From: Prinsepia uniflora
Taxonomy: Eukaryota; Streptophyta; Magnoliopsida; Rosales; Rosaceae
Reading direction: 5' to 3'
Assembly: GCA_032719365.1 (NCBI GenBank)
Contig: CM064863.1
Coordinates: 66,985,583-67,049,582 of the forward strand
DNA length: 64,000 nt
The notes beneath the pieces were generated by a model. The model had not been told where the DNA came from and ran no database searches. It was given only the letters and a program-made list of their open reading frames with translations. The position numbers and the translations under genes are program-made. This document shows positions 23,264 to 33,978 of the stretch, one piece after another (the stretch's first letter is position 1; each line of letters opens with the position of its first letter).

Positions 23264-25701
23264 TTTCGTCACTCACTGCTACCAAACTTCTACGGAAGGG
23301 ATGCCAGGCTTATCTGGCGCATGTCGTGTCGGAACATGTTGATACTCCGGGTATCGACGAGATACCGGTGGTATGTGAGTTTCCGGATGTGTTCCCGAAA
23401 AACTTACCTGGATTACCGCCATCGCGGGAGATCGAGTTTACTATTGAACTACTCTCGGGTACCCGGCCTATATCCCAAGCACCATACCGGATGGCGCCGG
23501 CTGAGTTACGAGAACTCAAGACTCAATTGCAGGAGTTAGTGGAATTGGGATATGTCCGACCCAGTACTTCACCATGGGGAGCACCGGTGTTATTCGTAAA
23601 GAAGAAGGAGGGAAGTCTCCGTTTGTGTATTGACTATCGACAACTCAACAAGGTGACACTGAGGAACCAGTATCCTCTACCCAGAATCGATGACCTTTTT
23701 GACCAGTTGCGGGGAGCTCAGTGCTTCTCGAAAATTGATTTGCGGTCTGGGTATCACCAACTGAGGATTTCGGAGGAGGATATTCCGAAAACTGCTTTTC
23801 GAACCCGTTATGGACACTACGAGTTCTTGGTTATGCCTTTTGGGTTGACGAATGCTCCAGCAGCATTCATGGATCTGATGAACCGGGTCTTCCGACCCTA
23901 CCTGGATAAGTTCGTGATTGTGTTCATCGATGATATTTTAGTGTACTCGAGGAGTGCCCGTGCACATGAGGAACATCTACGGTTGGTCTTGGAGAGACTG
24001 AGACAAGAACAGTTGTACGCCAAGCTGAGCAAGTGTCAGTTTTGGCTGAGCAGTATTGGTTTTCTGGGACACGTGATATCGACGGATGAGATTTGCGTGG
24101 ATCCCCAGAAAACAGAAGCGGTGACCAACTGGGCTAGACTGACAACAGTGACCGAGGTGCGGAGTTTCGTCGGGTTAGCAGGTTACTACCGGAGATTCGT
24201 GGAGGGTTTCTCCAAAATTGCTGCACCATTGACTCGTTTGACTCGGAAGGGAGTGAAGTTTATCTGGGACGAGCAGTGTGATCAGAGCTTTCAAGAGTTG
24301 AAGGATCGATTGACCACTGCACCTGTCCTTGCATTGCCGGATGACAGTGGAGAGTTTGTGGTCTTCAATGATGCATCGCTGCAGGGTCTGGGCTGCGTGT
24401 TGATGCAAACTGGCAAGTTTATCGCCTATGCATCCCGGCAGCTGAAGACTCATGAGTTGAACTACCCTACCCATGATTTGGAGTTGGCAGCGGTGGTTCA
24501 TGCTCTAAAGATCTGGAGACATTATCTATTCGGCGCAACGTGTCGGATATACACCGACCACCAGAGTCTTAAATACCTATTCACTCAAAAGGAGCTTAAC
24601 ATGAGACAACGGAGATGGTTGGAGCTGCTGAAGGACTATGACTGTACGATCGAGTACCATCCGGGTAAGGCCAATGTGGTAGCTGATGCACTCAGCAGGA
24701 AATCAGCGGGAACTATTGCACACCTGGGGATGGTGTATCTTCCCTTACTGGTGGAACTCCGGAAGGCGGGAGTTATCTTGGGTACGGATAAGCATGGAGC
24801 TTTGTTGGCCAGCTTCCATGTACGACCAGTACTGATTGATCGAATCATCGAGGCACAACTTCAGGATCCTATACTCTGTATTTACAGAATTGAGGTCGAT
24901 GCAGATGGGAGACAGGATTTTACCATCCGGGATGATGGAGCACTGGTGAAGTTGGGCCGTTTGTGTGTACCTGCAGTGGCAGAGTTACGGGCCGAGATTC
25001 TTGAGGAGGCCCATAGTTCGGCCTATGCTATGCATCCAGGGGGTACAAAGATGTACCGTACCCTCCGGAACCATTATTGGTGGCCAGGAATGAAGAAGGA
25101 TATTGCCGAATTCGTGAGCAGATGCTTAACCTGTCAGCAGGTTAAGGCGGAACGGCAGAGACCGTATGGGGCTATGCAGCCACTTCCGATTCCCGAGTGG
25201 AAGTGGGATCACATCACCATGGACTTCGTCTTTAAATTGCCAAGGACTCAGAGTGGAGTTGACGGAGTATGGGTGATCGTGGACCGGCTAACCAAATCAG
25301 CCCATTTCCTGCCAGTTCAGGAGACCTTTAAACCTAACCGACTGGCTCAGTTGTTTGTGAAGGAAATCATACGATTGCATGGTACGCCGGAATCGATCGT
25401 GTCCGATCGTGATCCGCGTTTCACTTCCAGGTTCTGGCGGAGTTTGCAAGCTACTCTGGGAACAACCCTACGCTTCAGTACTGCTTTCCATCCACAGACC
25501 GATGGACAGTCTGAAAGAACCATTCAGACCCTGGAGGACATGATGAGGTCATGTGTACTACAGTTTCAGGACTCTTGGGATACTCATTTGCCATTGATGG
25601 AATTCGCTTACAACAACAGCTATCAGGCAAGCATTGGGATGGCACCTTATGAGGCACTGTATGCCGACAGTGCAGGACACCTATCTGCTGGACGGAGATA
25701 G
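23260..25701 (+). CDS. Chromovirus pol: reverse transcriptase, RNase H, integrase (813 codons open)
   Basis: The longest open frame in the window; not an independent gene. The first codon (GTG) is an internal residue after a frameshift. RT spans about residues 60-290, with FIDDILVYS catalytic motif at 222-230 (Asp224, Asp225). RNase H spans about 365-480 (FNDASLQGLG, TDHQSLKYL, DALSRK). The integrase zinc-binding HHCC region is near 590-625, with CLTC starting at 622. The integrase core has the triad D655, D716, E752 with 35 residues between the last two, as in D,D(35)E enzymes. Reading fails near 25663 (MAPYEALYADSAG), where a 1-bp loss shifts the frame. Enzymatic motifs look intact although the polyprotein is not. 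Confidence 0.9.
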   Translation: MISSLTATKLLRKGCQAYLAHVVSEHVDTPGIDEIPVVCEFPDVFPKNLPGLPPSREIEFTIELLSGTRPISQAPYRMAPAELRELKTQLQELVELGYVRPSTSPWGAPVLFVKKKEGSLRLCIDYRQLNKVTLRNQYPLPRIDDLFDQLRGAQCFSKIDLRSGYHQLRISEEDIPKTAFRTRYGHYEFLVMPFGLTNAPAAFMDLMNRVFRPYLDKFVIVFIDDILVYSRSARAHEEHLRLVLERLRQEQLYAKLSKCQFWLSSIGFLGHVISTDEICVDPQKTEAVTNWARLTTVTEVRSFVGLAGYYRRFVEGFSKIAAPLTRLTRKGVKFIWDEQCDQSFQELKDRLTTAPVLALPDDSGEFVVFNDASLQGLGCVLMQTGKFIAYASRQLKTHELNYPTHDLELAAVVHALKIWRHYLFGATCRIYTDHQSLKYLFTQKELNMRQRRWLELLKDYDCTIEYHPGKANVVADALSRKSAGTIAHLGMVYLPLLVELRKAGVILGTDKHGALLASFHVRPVLIDRIIEAQLQDPILCIYRIEVDADGRQDFTIRDDGALVKLGRLCVPAVAELRAEILEEAHSSAYAMHPGGTKMYRTLRNHYWWPGMKKDIAEFVSRCLTCQQVKAERQRPYGAMQPLPIPEWKWDHITMDFVFKLPRTQSGVDGVWVIVDRLTKSAHFLPVQETFKPNRLAQLFVKEIIRLHGTPESIVSDRDPRFTSRFWRSLQATLGTTLRFSTAFHPQTDGQSERTIQTLEDMMRSCVLQFQDSWDTHLPLMEFAYNNSYQASIGMAPYEALYADSAGHLSAGRR

Positions 25702-26259
25702 GTGAGCGAGCGGCTGTAGGGCCGGAATTGATGGACCTGACCTTGGAAACTGTTCGTGTTATCAAGGAGAGTTTGAAGGCGGAACAGGATCACCAGAAGA
25801 GTTATGCCGATCGACGGATTCGAGACTTGGAATTTGAAGTATGAGATTTTGTCTTCCTGAAGTTATCTCCGTGGAAAGGGATTATCCGATTTGGTCGACG
25901 GGGGAAACTGAGTCCGCGTTTTATCGGACCATATGAGATCGTGGAGAGAATCGGCAGAGTTGCTTACAGATTGGCACTACCTCCAGAACTATCTAGAGTT
26001 CACGATGTTTTCCACATATCGATGCTACGGAAGTACGTACGTGATGCTTCTCATGTACTTGGGGAACAACCTGTCGAACTACGGGAGGATTTGAGCTTTG
26101 AAGAACAACCAGTACAGATCTTGGATCGGAAGGACAAGGTACTACGCCGGAAGACGATCCCTCTCGTGAAGATTCTCTAGAGAAACCAGGATGTGGAAGA
26201 AGCCACATGGGAGCCTGAGGCTCAGATGCGAGATCAATTTCCTCATTTGTTTCTTTGAA
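25664..26259 (+). pseudogene. Integrase C-terminus and chromodomain relic
   Basis: Continuation of pol in another frame after the shift at about 25663. Visible: CRTPICWTEIGER; a KSYADRR segment; the GPYEIVERIG and VFHISMLRKYV motifs typical of the gypsy integrase C-terminal domain; then a chromodomain-like end (VEEATWEPEAQMR). Two further stops interrupt it, a TGA near 25841-25843 and a TAG at 26178-26180. In family members the chromodomain directs integration to heterochromatin by reading histone marks (established knowledge). Confidence 0.8.
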
Positions 26260-26280
26260 ATTTCGGGACGAAATTTCTTA

Positions 26281-26292
26281 ATGGGGGAAGGT
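26281..26292 (+). other. Polypurine tract
   Basis: ATGGGGGAAGGT immediately before the 3' LTR start at 26293, the usual plus-strand primer of LTR retrotransposons. Confidence 0.8.
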
Positions 26293-29200
26293 TGTAACAC
26301 CCCGGAAATTCGAGGATTTTAATATTATAATTTAATATGTGAATTGACGCTTTTACCCTTGTGATTGGTATGACCAATTGTTGACTTTTTGATTTATAAA
26401 TTAAATGGACTATTGACCTATGACCGTGACGTAGTTCGGGACGTCACGAGTTCATAGACAGGTGGCACGTCCAATTCGGACGATCAGGGAAAAAGTTATG
26501 ACTATTGGAAGTTCAGGGGTATTACCGTAATTTGGACATTTGGGGGTGGAAATGTTGACTTTTTGTTTGACAACTAATTTTCAGTTGACTCAAGGACCGT
26601 TAGGTAGGTCTCGACGTCCTGAGTTCATAGACAGGCGGCACGCCGAAATCGGACTTCGTACGAGGAAGTTATGGTCAGAAACGTGAAATCGGGAGGTTCG
26701 TGTCTCAGTTTTCGTGCCAAATATTTTATTCTAGAAATCTGATTGGAGGACACCTGGTGAGTGACAAGTGTCACTCACCCATTGGCTAGATTGGATCAGA
26801 TCCACTATGGGTTTAAATACCATTAAAACCAACTTTTAATTCCAGCCATTGATCTGAAACCTCCAGATCTGATCTCAGCCCTTGATCTCATTCTGAGATT
26901 CAATCCTGGCCCTTGATTTAAGCTCATGTTCTGTATTAAAATTCATGAAATCATACACCTATGTTTTCATTCTCTCAACCCGATTACACGATTCCCTCTT
27001 GGAACCAACTCACCAGCCCTCACCACTCAACCCCACACCTCAGGCAACCAACCACCACCTCCCTGACGCCGGCCACCACTCCACGGCCGCCCTGCACGGC
27101 CGGCATTCCCTCAGACCCGAGAAGGAAACCCAAACAGCCCAAGTCACCAAACCATCCAAACCTTCACTCTGGGACTCGAACCAACGTACGGTTGGGTTCA
27201 CCGTGACGACAGGACGACGAGGAACTGATCTGGACGGTGTATGGCGGCGACACGGCGGCGATAGGACGATAAACCCGTGAGTGCCCGTTTTCTTTCCCTG
27301 CTTCGAAACGTCTGTTTTTGACGTTGACATTGTTTGGTTATTGTTAGGACACATTCAGGGGATCTTGACGACCAGTTTGAACCCAGGACCGTGACTGGAA
27401 TGACCGTAATGTAGTTCATGACGTCACGAGTTCATAGACAGGTGGCACGTTCAATTCCGACGTTCGAGGAGGAAGTTATGACGCTCGGAAGTTTAGGGGA
27501 ATTTTGGTAATTTTGGTTAAAAAGGGGCAAATGTTGACTTTTTGACCAAGAGGTCCAATGGCCGAGGGCCGAATACCGTTACGTAGATAAGGACGATACG
27601 AATCCATAGACAGGCGGCACGTCGAATTCGGACGTTCGACGGCGAAGTTACGGTTCACGGAAGTTCGAGTGCACTATTACACGAATTACGAGACGAGTTC
27701 ACTTTTGGACTCTAGTGGGCCCAGATATTTCTCCTGATGCCAATGGATGAGTGACAAGTGTCACCCATCCAATGGACACCCAAATTGATTCATGCACCGT
27801 GCAAACCATTCCATTTTCATTTCAAACCCAAAAACCCACCCGATCTCATTTCTCTCATCTGTGCAACCCAAACACCAAACCCTTAACCCCAAATGATCCT
27901 GGAGAGACCAGAGAGTGAGAGAGGAGGACTAGGGATGGCAGCTGGTGGCTGGAACCCAGAACCCGAGCGGGTACCCGGTAAGCCCATTTTCAATTTTTAT
28001 TTGGATTTTGATGTTATGGACTGTTTTGGATGATTAGGATGGGTTATTTAGGTTGCTAGGGAGTTTTTAGGAAGGTTTGGATGAAGGTTGGACGTCGGGG
28101 AAGCCCTGTGAGGTTTTGGGATTTTCGAACCGTGAAGGGAAAAATCAAACCGGTCGGGTTTTAGAGGTTTTAGGGCTTCTAATTAATTGTGTCAGGACCC
28201 GTCCCAAATATCACCTCGATACTCGGGATGAACCCTGCTCCCGTCTGACAATCATACTTACAATACCAAAAAGAAACTTAATACAACTATAAGCATAACC
28301 ATCAGACGAAGGAGTAAATATATACAACAGTAAGCCAAAGCATAGTTCTACAAAATGGGCACCAAAAGTCCTACAAGTCTAAGTCCGCAACGGAAGAACG
28401 TCGGAAGCCCTATGCCTCGATATCTGCCTCAACGTTCACCCCAGCGCTATCACCACGACCTGGAGGGAAATTAAAAACAAAAGGTGTGAGTGGACCAAAA
28501 AGAATGAAAGTTTTAAAACCGTTTACCAGCAAATCAAAGTAAGGAAATAAAATCATTTGTTCCCTCCGGTTTAAAACCAGGCATGCCAATGAAGTATTAG
28601 AAAAGTCTTAATATGAAACATCATAAGAAACAGAAACACTATAAATACCATAAGAAACAGATACACTATAAAACTGATATAGAAACCAAAGCATAAACAT
28701 CAAATCACTTTCCTCGATCAAACCTGCTGGACCTATCCGAGTCTTTAAACTCAACCAGACCTCACATATAAATCCGAGTCTTTAAACTCCCGAGTCTTTA
28801 AACTCAATAGGCCTATGGGGGTAATATCGTAATATCCGAGTCTTTAAACTCCCGAGTCTTTAAACTCAATCCGGGCCCGTCCCCCATCAATATCAATCCG
28901 GGTCTTTAAACCCATATCCAGATCCAGCAAATCCAATCCACATCCAGTGTAAAACCAATTCAAAATCCATCGCCAGATTCAAATTCGAAATCCCCGGTTC
29001 GAAGCCCTTCCGGCGTCCAGAACCGACATTCCGAACCCAAATCCGGAAAACCATAGGAAAATCCCAAATCATATTCCACAACCTATTTACCATCATCAGA
29101 AAACGTTTTTAGGTTAAATTTCTGAATTTTAACATCAAACTCTGAAAACCCGTTTTTTCTCGAAAAACGTGCAAAATCCCAAAACGTCTCGAAAAACGTG

Positions 29201-32200
29201 CAAACATCTCAATCACATATAAACACATATAAAAGCATAAAATATTAATAAAAACAGTTAGGCATGCTCGGAAGTAAGAAAAAATCCACTCACAGTTTAC
29301 AACACGTCACTCGCGCTCCGTGCGCTCCTCAACCGTCTCTGGTGTCTCCCGTCCTGTCAATAGATACCAAATAGGGTCACAATAACATCAAGGATACCTT
29401 CCCTATTTTCCCCAATTTTTCGGGAATTTAATAATATTTTAATCCTAAACCCTAAACCGTACGGATTCCTGAATCATTCCGTAACACCGTCCGATTAACC
29501 CGAAAACTGTACCATTGGATTCCTTAGGACATTTAGGGCTAAACTCATGTTGGACGCTTGACCGGATTCCTCCCCACGCGCCCCCACGCGCCGCCCAAAA
29601 TGGCTGCGCGTGGGCCTCACGCGCCTGCTACAGTGTATCTTCAACCTCGAGTCACCCGGTTCAACTGTGTTGAACCGGCGTGACCGGTTCTCCTCCGTTC
29701 CTCCACCATTCTTCCCCATTTCAATGCCTTTAGCTTCGTCCAGTCCCCTACAACCAAACCCAGTCCTAAAATCCAGAAATCACGGCCTGAAACCCCTCGT
29801 CTTCAACCTCGAAACCCACTGCCCGTGAGCTCTGTTTTCCTTCCCGGCCGTCCACTGCTTCCCCCTTCACGGTGGTGATACCAGCACCATCCTAGGACCC
29901 TACTTAGTCCTACCCAACTCACAGAATCCGTCGATTCATCCCCGAAGTCCACGACTTCAAGTTTGAAGTCACGGCCAAAAACAGAGTATTGGATACTCGC
30001 CGTCGACTGAGCCCCCGCCGTGTACGCCCCCGTCACGGCAGCCATCACAAACCAATCCTAAGACCTCCCTGAACAACACCCTGACCTCCTAATCCCTCGA
30101 CTCTAAGCCCAACGTCACGACTTTGCATTTGAAAATCCACGAAAAACAGGGTAAGAGAAATTACCTTTCGATTCCGGCGCCGCCGTGAGAACCGTCACCC
30201 ACCACGGTGCTCGTGGGACTCCCCTCAACCTCCTGAGTCTCCTAGTACCTTGAATCCGTCCACCACACAACACAACAGCCACCACCGTCCACGGCCTCCT
30301 CTGTTTCTTCCAAGTATCCAACCAGCCACCACGTCGCCTCCGCGCACGGTTGCACCACCAGACCACGATCACCAGCTCCTCCTTGTCTCTATGTCACTCT
30401 CTCAACTCACTCTTCACTCTCCCTAGCATCCAAATCGATCACCGCCTCACCCCAATCTTCTCTCTGTTTTCTGTTTCCTTCGAACTTGTGCACGGTTCAA
30501 AAATGACCAAGTGTGGCCGTGCACACTTAAGTCTCTCCCAGAACCATCTAGTATCCCCCACGTGTCCATCAGCTATTGGCCAGCCCAAAAATATCTGCCA
30601 CTTGCCCTTATCTGATTGGGCTGAGGAAAAATGACCAAAATGCCCCTCCTGCACAAAATTACCATTTTGCCCTTAGACTTTCCAGACCCGTATCTTTTCC
30701 GTCCGACGTCCGATGACAGCGTGCCGCCTGTCGTTGAACTCAGGACGTCGAGACCTATCCAACGGTCCTCGGTCTACGTGAAAACCACAAATCCTCCAAA
30801 AAGTCAACATTTCCCCTCTTAACTCAAAATTACGGTAACGCCCCCAACCTTCCGTACATCATAACTTTTCCTCTGGTTGTCCGAATCGAACCTGCCGCCT
30901 GTCTACGGACTCGTGACGTCCTAACCTACGTCACGGTCAAGGGCTAACACTCATCCAATCGATAGTACAAAAAGTCAACTTTTCGTTTACTATTCACAGG
31001 GGCAAAATCGTCCTTTTTACAAAACTTCACAAAAGTACATTTTTTTTTACCCTTCCCGTAGGTACGGGTTGTTACAAATTGGGTTAGGTTCCTAGGATGA
31101 TTATAGGAAGGTTAGGATTGATTAGGATTGATTAGGATTGAAAACGGTGAAAAACTGGGCCGGAATGAGCTTGAACCGGTCACGCCGGTCCAAGTTGCAG
31201 GTGAACCGGATCGGACCGGTTCAGACCGGTCGACGCGAGGTAGGGGATGACACTCAAGCAGGCGCGTGGCTCCCACGCGCATCCACTTCAGGCGGCGCGT
31301 ACGGGCACGTGGGGGAGAATTTGAGGATGGTTCTAACATGTCAAATCATCTATTCGATGTAACGAAAATTTTGGGACTGGTCTCGCGTCAATCGGACATC
31401 GTTTCGATAGTTTTTGGGGTGTCGGAAGGTTTAGGGTCGGTTTAAAAATAGTTAAAAGTTCGGGAAAATTACGGGGCTTTGGTAGGAGGTTAATTAAGTA
31501 TTTAGTAACCTTCTATTAAAATTTGGACAGGTTTGGGAGTCCCGGTGATGGTGATCGGCTCGGGGAGCCGTATGGCACTCAAATCGAGGCGGCAGCTCGG
31601 ACGGTTTGTGAGTGGACCTTGTTTTCTAAATTGGTGCATGCATAAATGTTTATTATATGTTTTAAATACTTGTTTGATGGTGCCATGGATGCATTTGTAT
31701 GCGGTTACGTATAAGCACGTATTTCGAGATTTTGGCCTTATACGGTGCTTATACGGGTCTGTATCTCTTTACTGGTTTAAATGAAATGGTTTTGGATTTC
31801 TAAAAGGATAAACTCGGGTATGAGACCCATTTGGTTTTTTCTTGGGCATATGACCTCAGATATCGGGCACGGTGCCCAGCTGATGTCCTATGTTCGAGCA
31901 CGAGACCTAGATACTTTACGGTTTTGATTTCAGGTCAGGGAACCTTAAATGGAATTCCCGGTTCATGACGGTTTATGGGAACCGGTATGAACCCTTGTTA
32001 TGGTATCGTGGTTCATGGCGGTTTATGGGAACCGGCATGAACCCTTGTTGGTCATTATGATACATGACAGTTTTTGGGAACCGGCATGTTACCCTGATTA
32101 TGTCATTACGGTACATGAAAGTTTATGGGAACCGGCATGTTACCTTGGTTATGGATATTATGGATCATGGCGGTTCAGGGGAACCGGGCATGGATATTAT

Positions 32201-32962
32201 GTTATGTATATATATATATGTTCATCTACCTTCCTTTACTTCTATTATCTCCTCCGGGGAGGGTCGTTGGCCTGGGTGGACCTCGGAGTAGTCACGGAGC
32301 ACCGACTGAGTGGAGTCACCCCCCAGTTGGGTTCCTTACTCTCAGGAAGGCAATGGTTACTATTACCTCGGGTAGGGTCAGTGGTCTACGGATATTGACT
32401 TTGACTTTGAGAAGACTTGGGTTTGAGACCCCGGGTAGCACGCACGTAGCTTTGGAAACCGTGACAGGATTGGTTGTGTGAATTATATGTATATATGATG
32501 TATGCTATATGAGATATATGATATGTGATATGCACAGGTTTTGGGCAGTGGCCCGTGTACTTGGTTTTACTATGGTTTGGGCTGAGTCCCGTATGGTCGT
32601 TTTCATTATGGTTCTTTCAATCTTGGTTTTGGGCTTAGTTCCCATATATGGTTTCTTTGGTCAAATGACTTTCTAATGCATGCATGCTTTTTAGTGAAGG
32701 GTACAAATGTCTTCTTATGAAATGTTTTTACAAACTCTTGTTTTGTCCACTCACAGTTTTTAATGTTTTTAATACCCTTCAGGTTGACATCGGATGTGGA
32801 CTGTAGCAGAGACCGAGATATCACATGCCTCATCTGGATCCTGGCGTACTCTGATAGCCCGGGAGGGCAAAAGTCGGAAATATCCCTTGTCTGACACGAA
32901 GTGTCAGACAAGAGTAGGGTCATCCCGCGTTAATCCCGAGGGGATTGGGATGGGTCATGTCA
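26293..32962 (+). repeat. 3' LTR of the chromovirus, chimeric, interrupted by a solo LTR
   Basis: 26293-27400 copies the first 1.1 kb of the 5' LTR. From 27401 the sequence switches to a different long-LTR family, entering it at about its base 206 (the ACGT palindrome region), and stays in that family to its end at TGTCA 32962. It is interrupted by the antisense solo LTR 28190-31076. The second part (27401-28189 plus 31082-32962) resembles LTR A and the 47928 family: GC-rich hairpin near 31260-31312, GTGAGTGGACC near 31608, CTCCTCCGGGGAGG tract near 32249, GTCCACTCACAG near 32746. Without the nested LTR it is about 3.78 kb, a kilobase longer than the 5' LTR. Confidence 0.7.
28190..31076 (-). 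mobile_element. Antisense solo LTR 'C1', 2,887 bp, TSD AATTG
   Basis: On the plus strand it runs TGTCAGGACCCG ... CGGGTTGTTACA, with AATTG at 28185-28189 and 31077-31081. Read on the minus strand it has the common architecture: ACGT palindrome at 30913-30934, GC-rich hairpin near 29575-29625, CCACTCACAG near 29290, tandem GAGTCTTTAAACTC hairpins at 28750-28910, and GTGTGAGTGGAC near 28484. No coding region. A close sister is at 41559-44320. Confidence 0.85.
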
Positions 32963-33399
32963 TGATAAATGGATTTGGGCTGAGATCTCACATATATTTA
33001 CTATGTTATGGTTTTCTGTAAATGGTTTTGGGCAGGAGCCCGTATGGATGTGGTTGTTTAAACATATGTGATTGGATAAATAGTTTTACTATGCATGCAT
33101 ACTTTTTAGTGAAGGGTATAAAGGTCTTTATGAAATGTGTTTTATCAAACTATTACTTTTTGTTCACTCATAATCTTTCTGTTTTTAATGCCCTTTAAGT
33201 TGAATACGGTGCGGACTGTAGCAGAGACCGAGACATCACATACCTCCTCCGGATCCTAGAGTACTCTGGAAGCCGAAAGGCTAAAGGTTTTAATTTTCCA
33301 TGGTCTGACACTCCGTGTCAGACGGGATCAGAAACGTCCCTCGTTAATTCCGCGGGGGAGGGGGAGGGGGAGGGGATTGAGACGGGTCCCGACAAAAAT

Positions 33400-33978
33400 A
33401 ACTAGTCAATCATGATAATTCTTCAATTATTAATGAGTATAGAATCTGCTGACCGATTCTTGAATTAGATTGAAGAGCAGGACGGTAGTATTGAATTTTT
33501 ATATTAGGGTTTCGAATTATTACTTATATGTTAAACTTGTAGTATACTAGTACTTTACTGATGAAATGAATTCAAAATCACCCCTTTTTTTCAGATTCAA
33601 ACGACATGCCGTTTAGAAAAATGAATCTATCGGCCGTTGACTTATTTCGATTGGCAAAAGTCACGATCTAGGAAAAGGCGTGATCAACTTGGATTCCCAC
33701 GAGGCTTAAAACGCACTCAGCAGTCACCAATACTAATCAGTCGTAAAGCTTTCCTCTTTGACCTCACGACAAATTCCTTGCACGTTTTTCTTTTCATCAT
33801 CAAATTACAGACTTAGACAATCAGAGAGACATATAGAGAGAGCCCACAAAGCAATTTGGCCCCAACTTTTGAATAATCCCAAAATTCTGAGTCGTTCATA
33901 TTAAAGGTGCAGAACCCCACTTGGGAACTTTGGACCCGAGGAAACTCTCAGGAGAGAAAAAAGAAGAGGAAAAAAGAA
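33400..33978. other. Low-copy DNA: presumed promoter and 5' UTR of the next gene
   Basis: Begins just after the right TSD of LTR A. Mixed composition, with pyrimidine/purine-rich stretches and GAGAGA runs near 33822-33842, typical of a plant 5' leader. I could not fix a TATA box. Confidence 0.4.

Larger units (their letters stand above)
18931..32962 (+). mobile_element. Ty3/gypsy chromovirus-type retrotransposon (Tekay/Del-like), defective, TSD TGATA
   Basis: Parts in order: 5' LTR 18931-21698; primer-binding site complementary to initiator tRNA-Met; gag; protease; RT; RNase H; integrase; chromodomain relic; polypurine tract; 3' LTR from 26293. TGATA lies directly left (18926-18930, in LTR A) and directly right of the last TGTCA (32963-32967). 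Domain order PR-RT-RH-IN and a post-integrase segment ending in a WEPE-type chromodomain motif place it with plant chromoviruses; long LTRs suggest Tekay/Del. Nonsense and frameshift lesions make it non-functional. The 3' LTR is chimeric (see its entry). Solo LTR 28190-31076 is nested inside it. Confidence 0.8.
7069..33394 (+). mobile_element. Outer solo LTR 'A' (3.16 kb of its own) opened by four nested insertions, TSD AAAAT
   Basis: LTR A starts TGTAACAACCCG at 7069 and ends CCCGACA at 33394, flanked by AAAAT at 7064-7068 and 33395-33399. Its own sequence is in five pieces: 7069-7450, 10703-10880, 13603-13783, 16923-18930 and 32968-33394 (about 3,161 bp, counting each inner TSD once). Each gap is an insertion with its own 5-bp TSD. 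There is no internal region, so A is a solo LTR left by LTR-LTR recombination. Near 7168-7231 A also carries a 32-bp tandem duplication. Base composition and layout resemble the LTR family at 47928. Confidence 0.8.

Noticed and set aside
27401..33394. Apparent second outer LTR with a 415-bp terminal duplication
   Set aside because: First read as a right-hand copy of LTR A with its end duplicated. The TGATA at 32963-32967 matches 18926-18930, so 32968-33394 is better explained as the remaining end of LTR A and 27401-32962 as the end of the inserted element.
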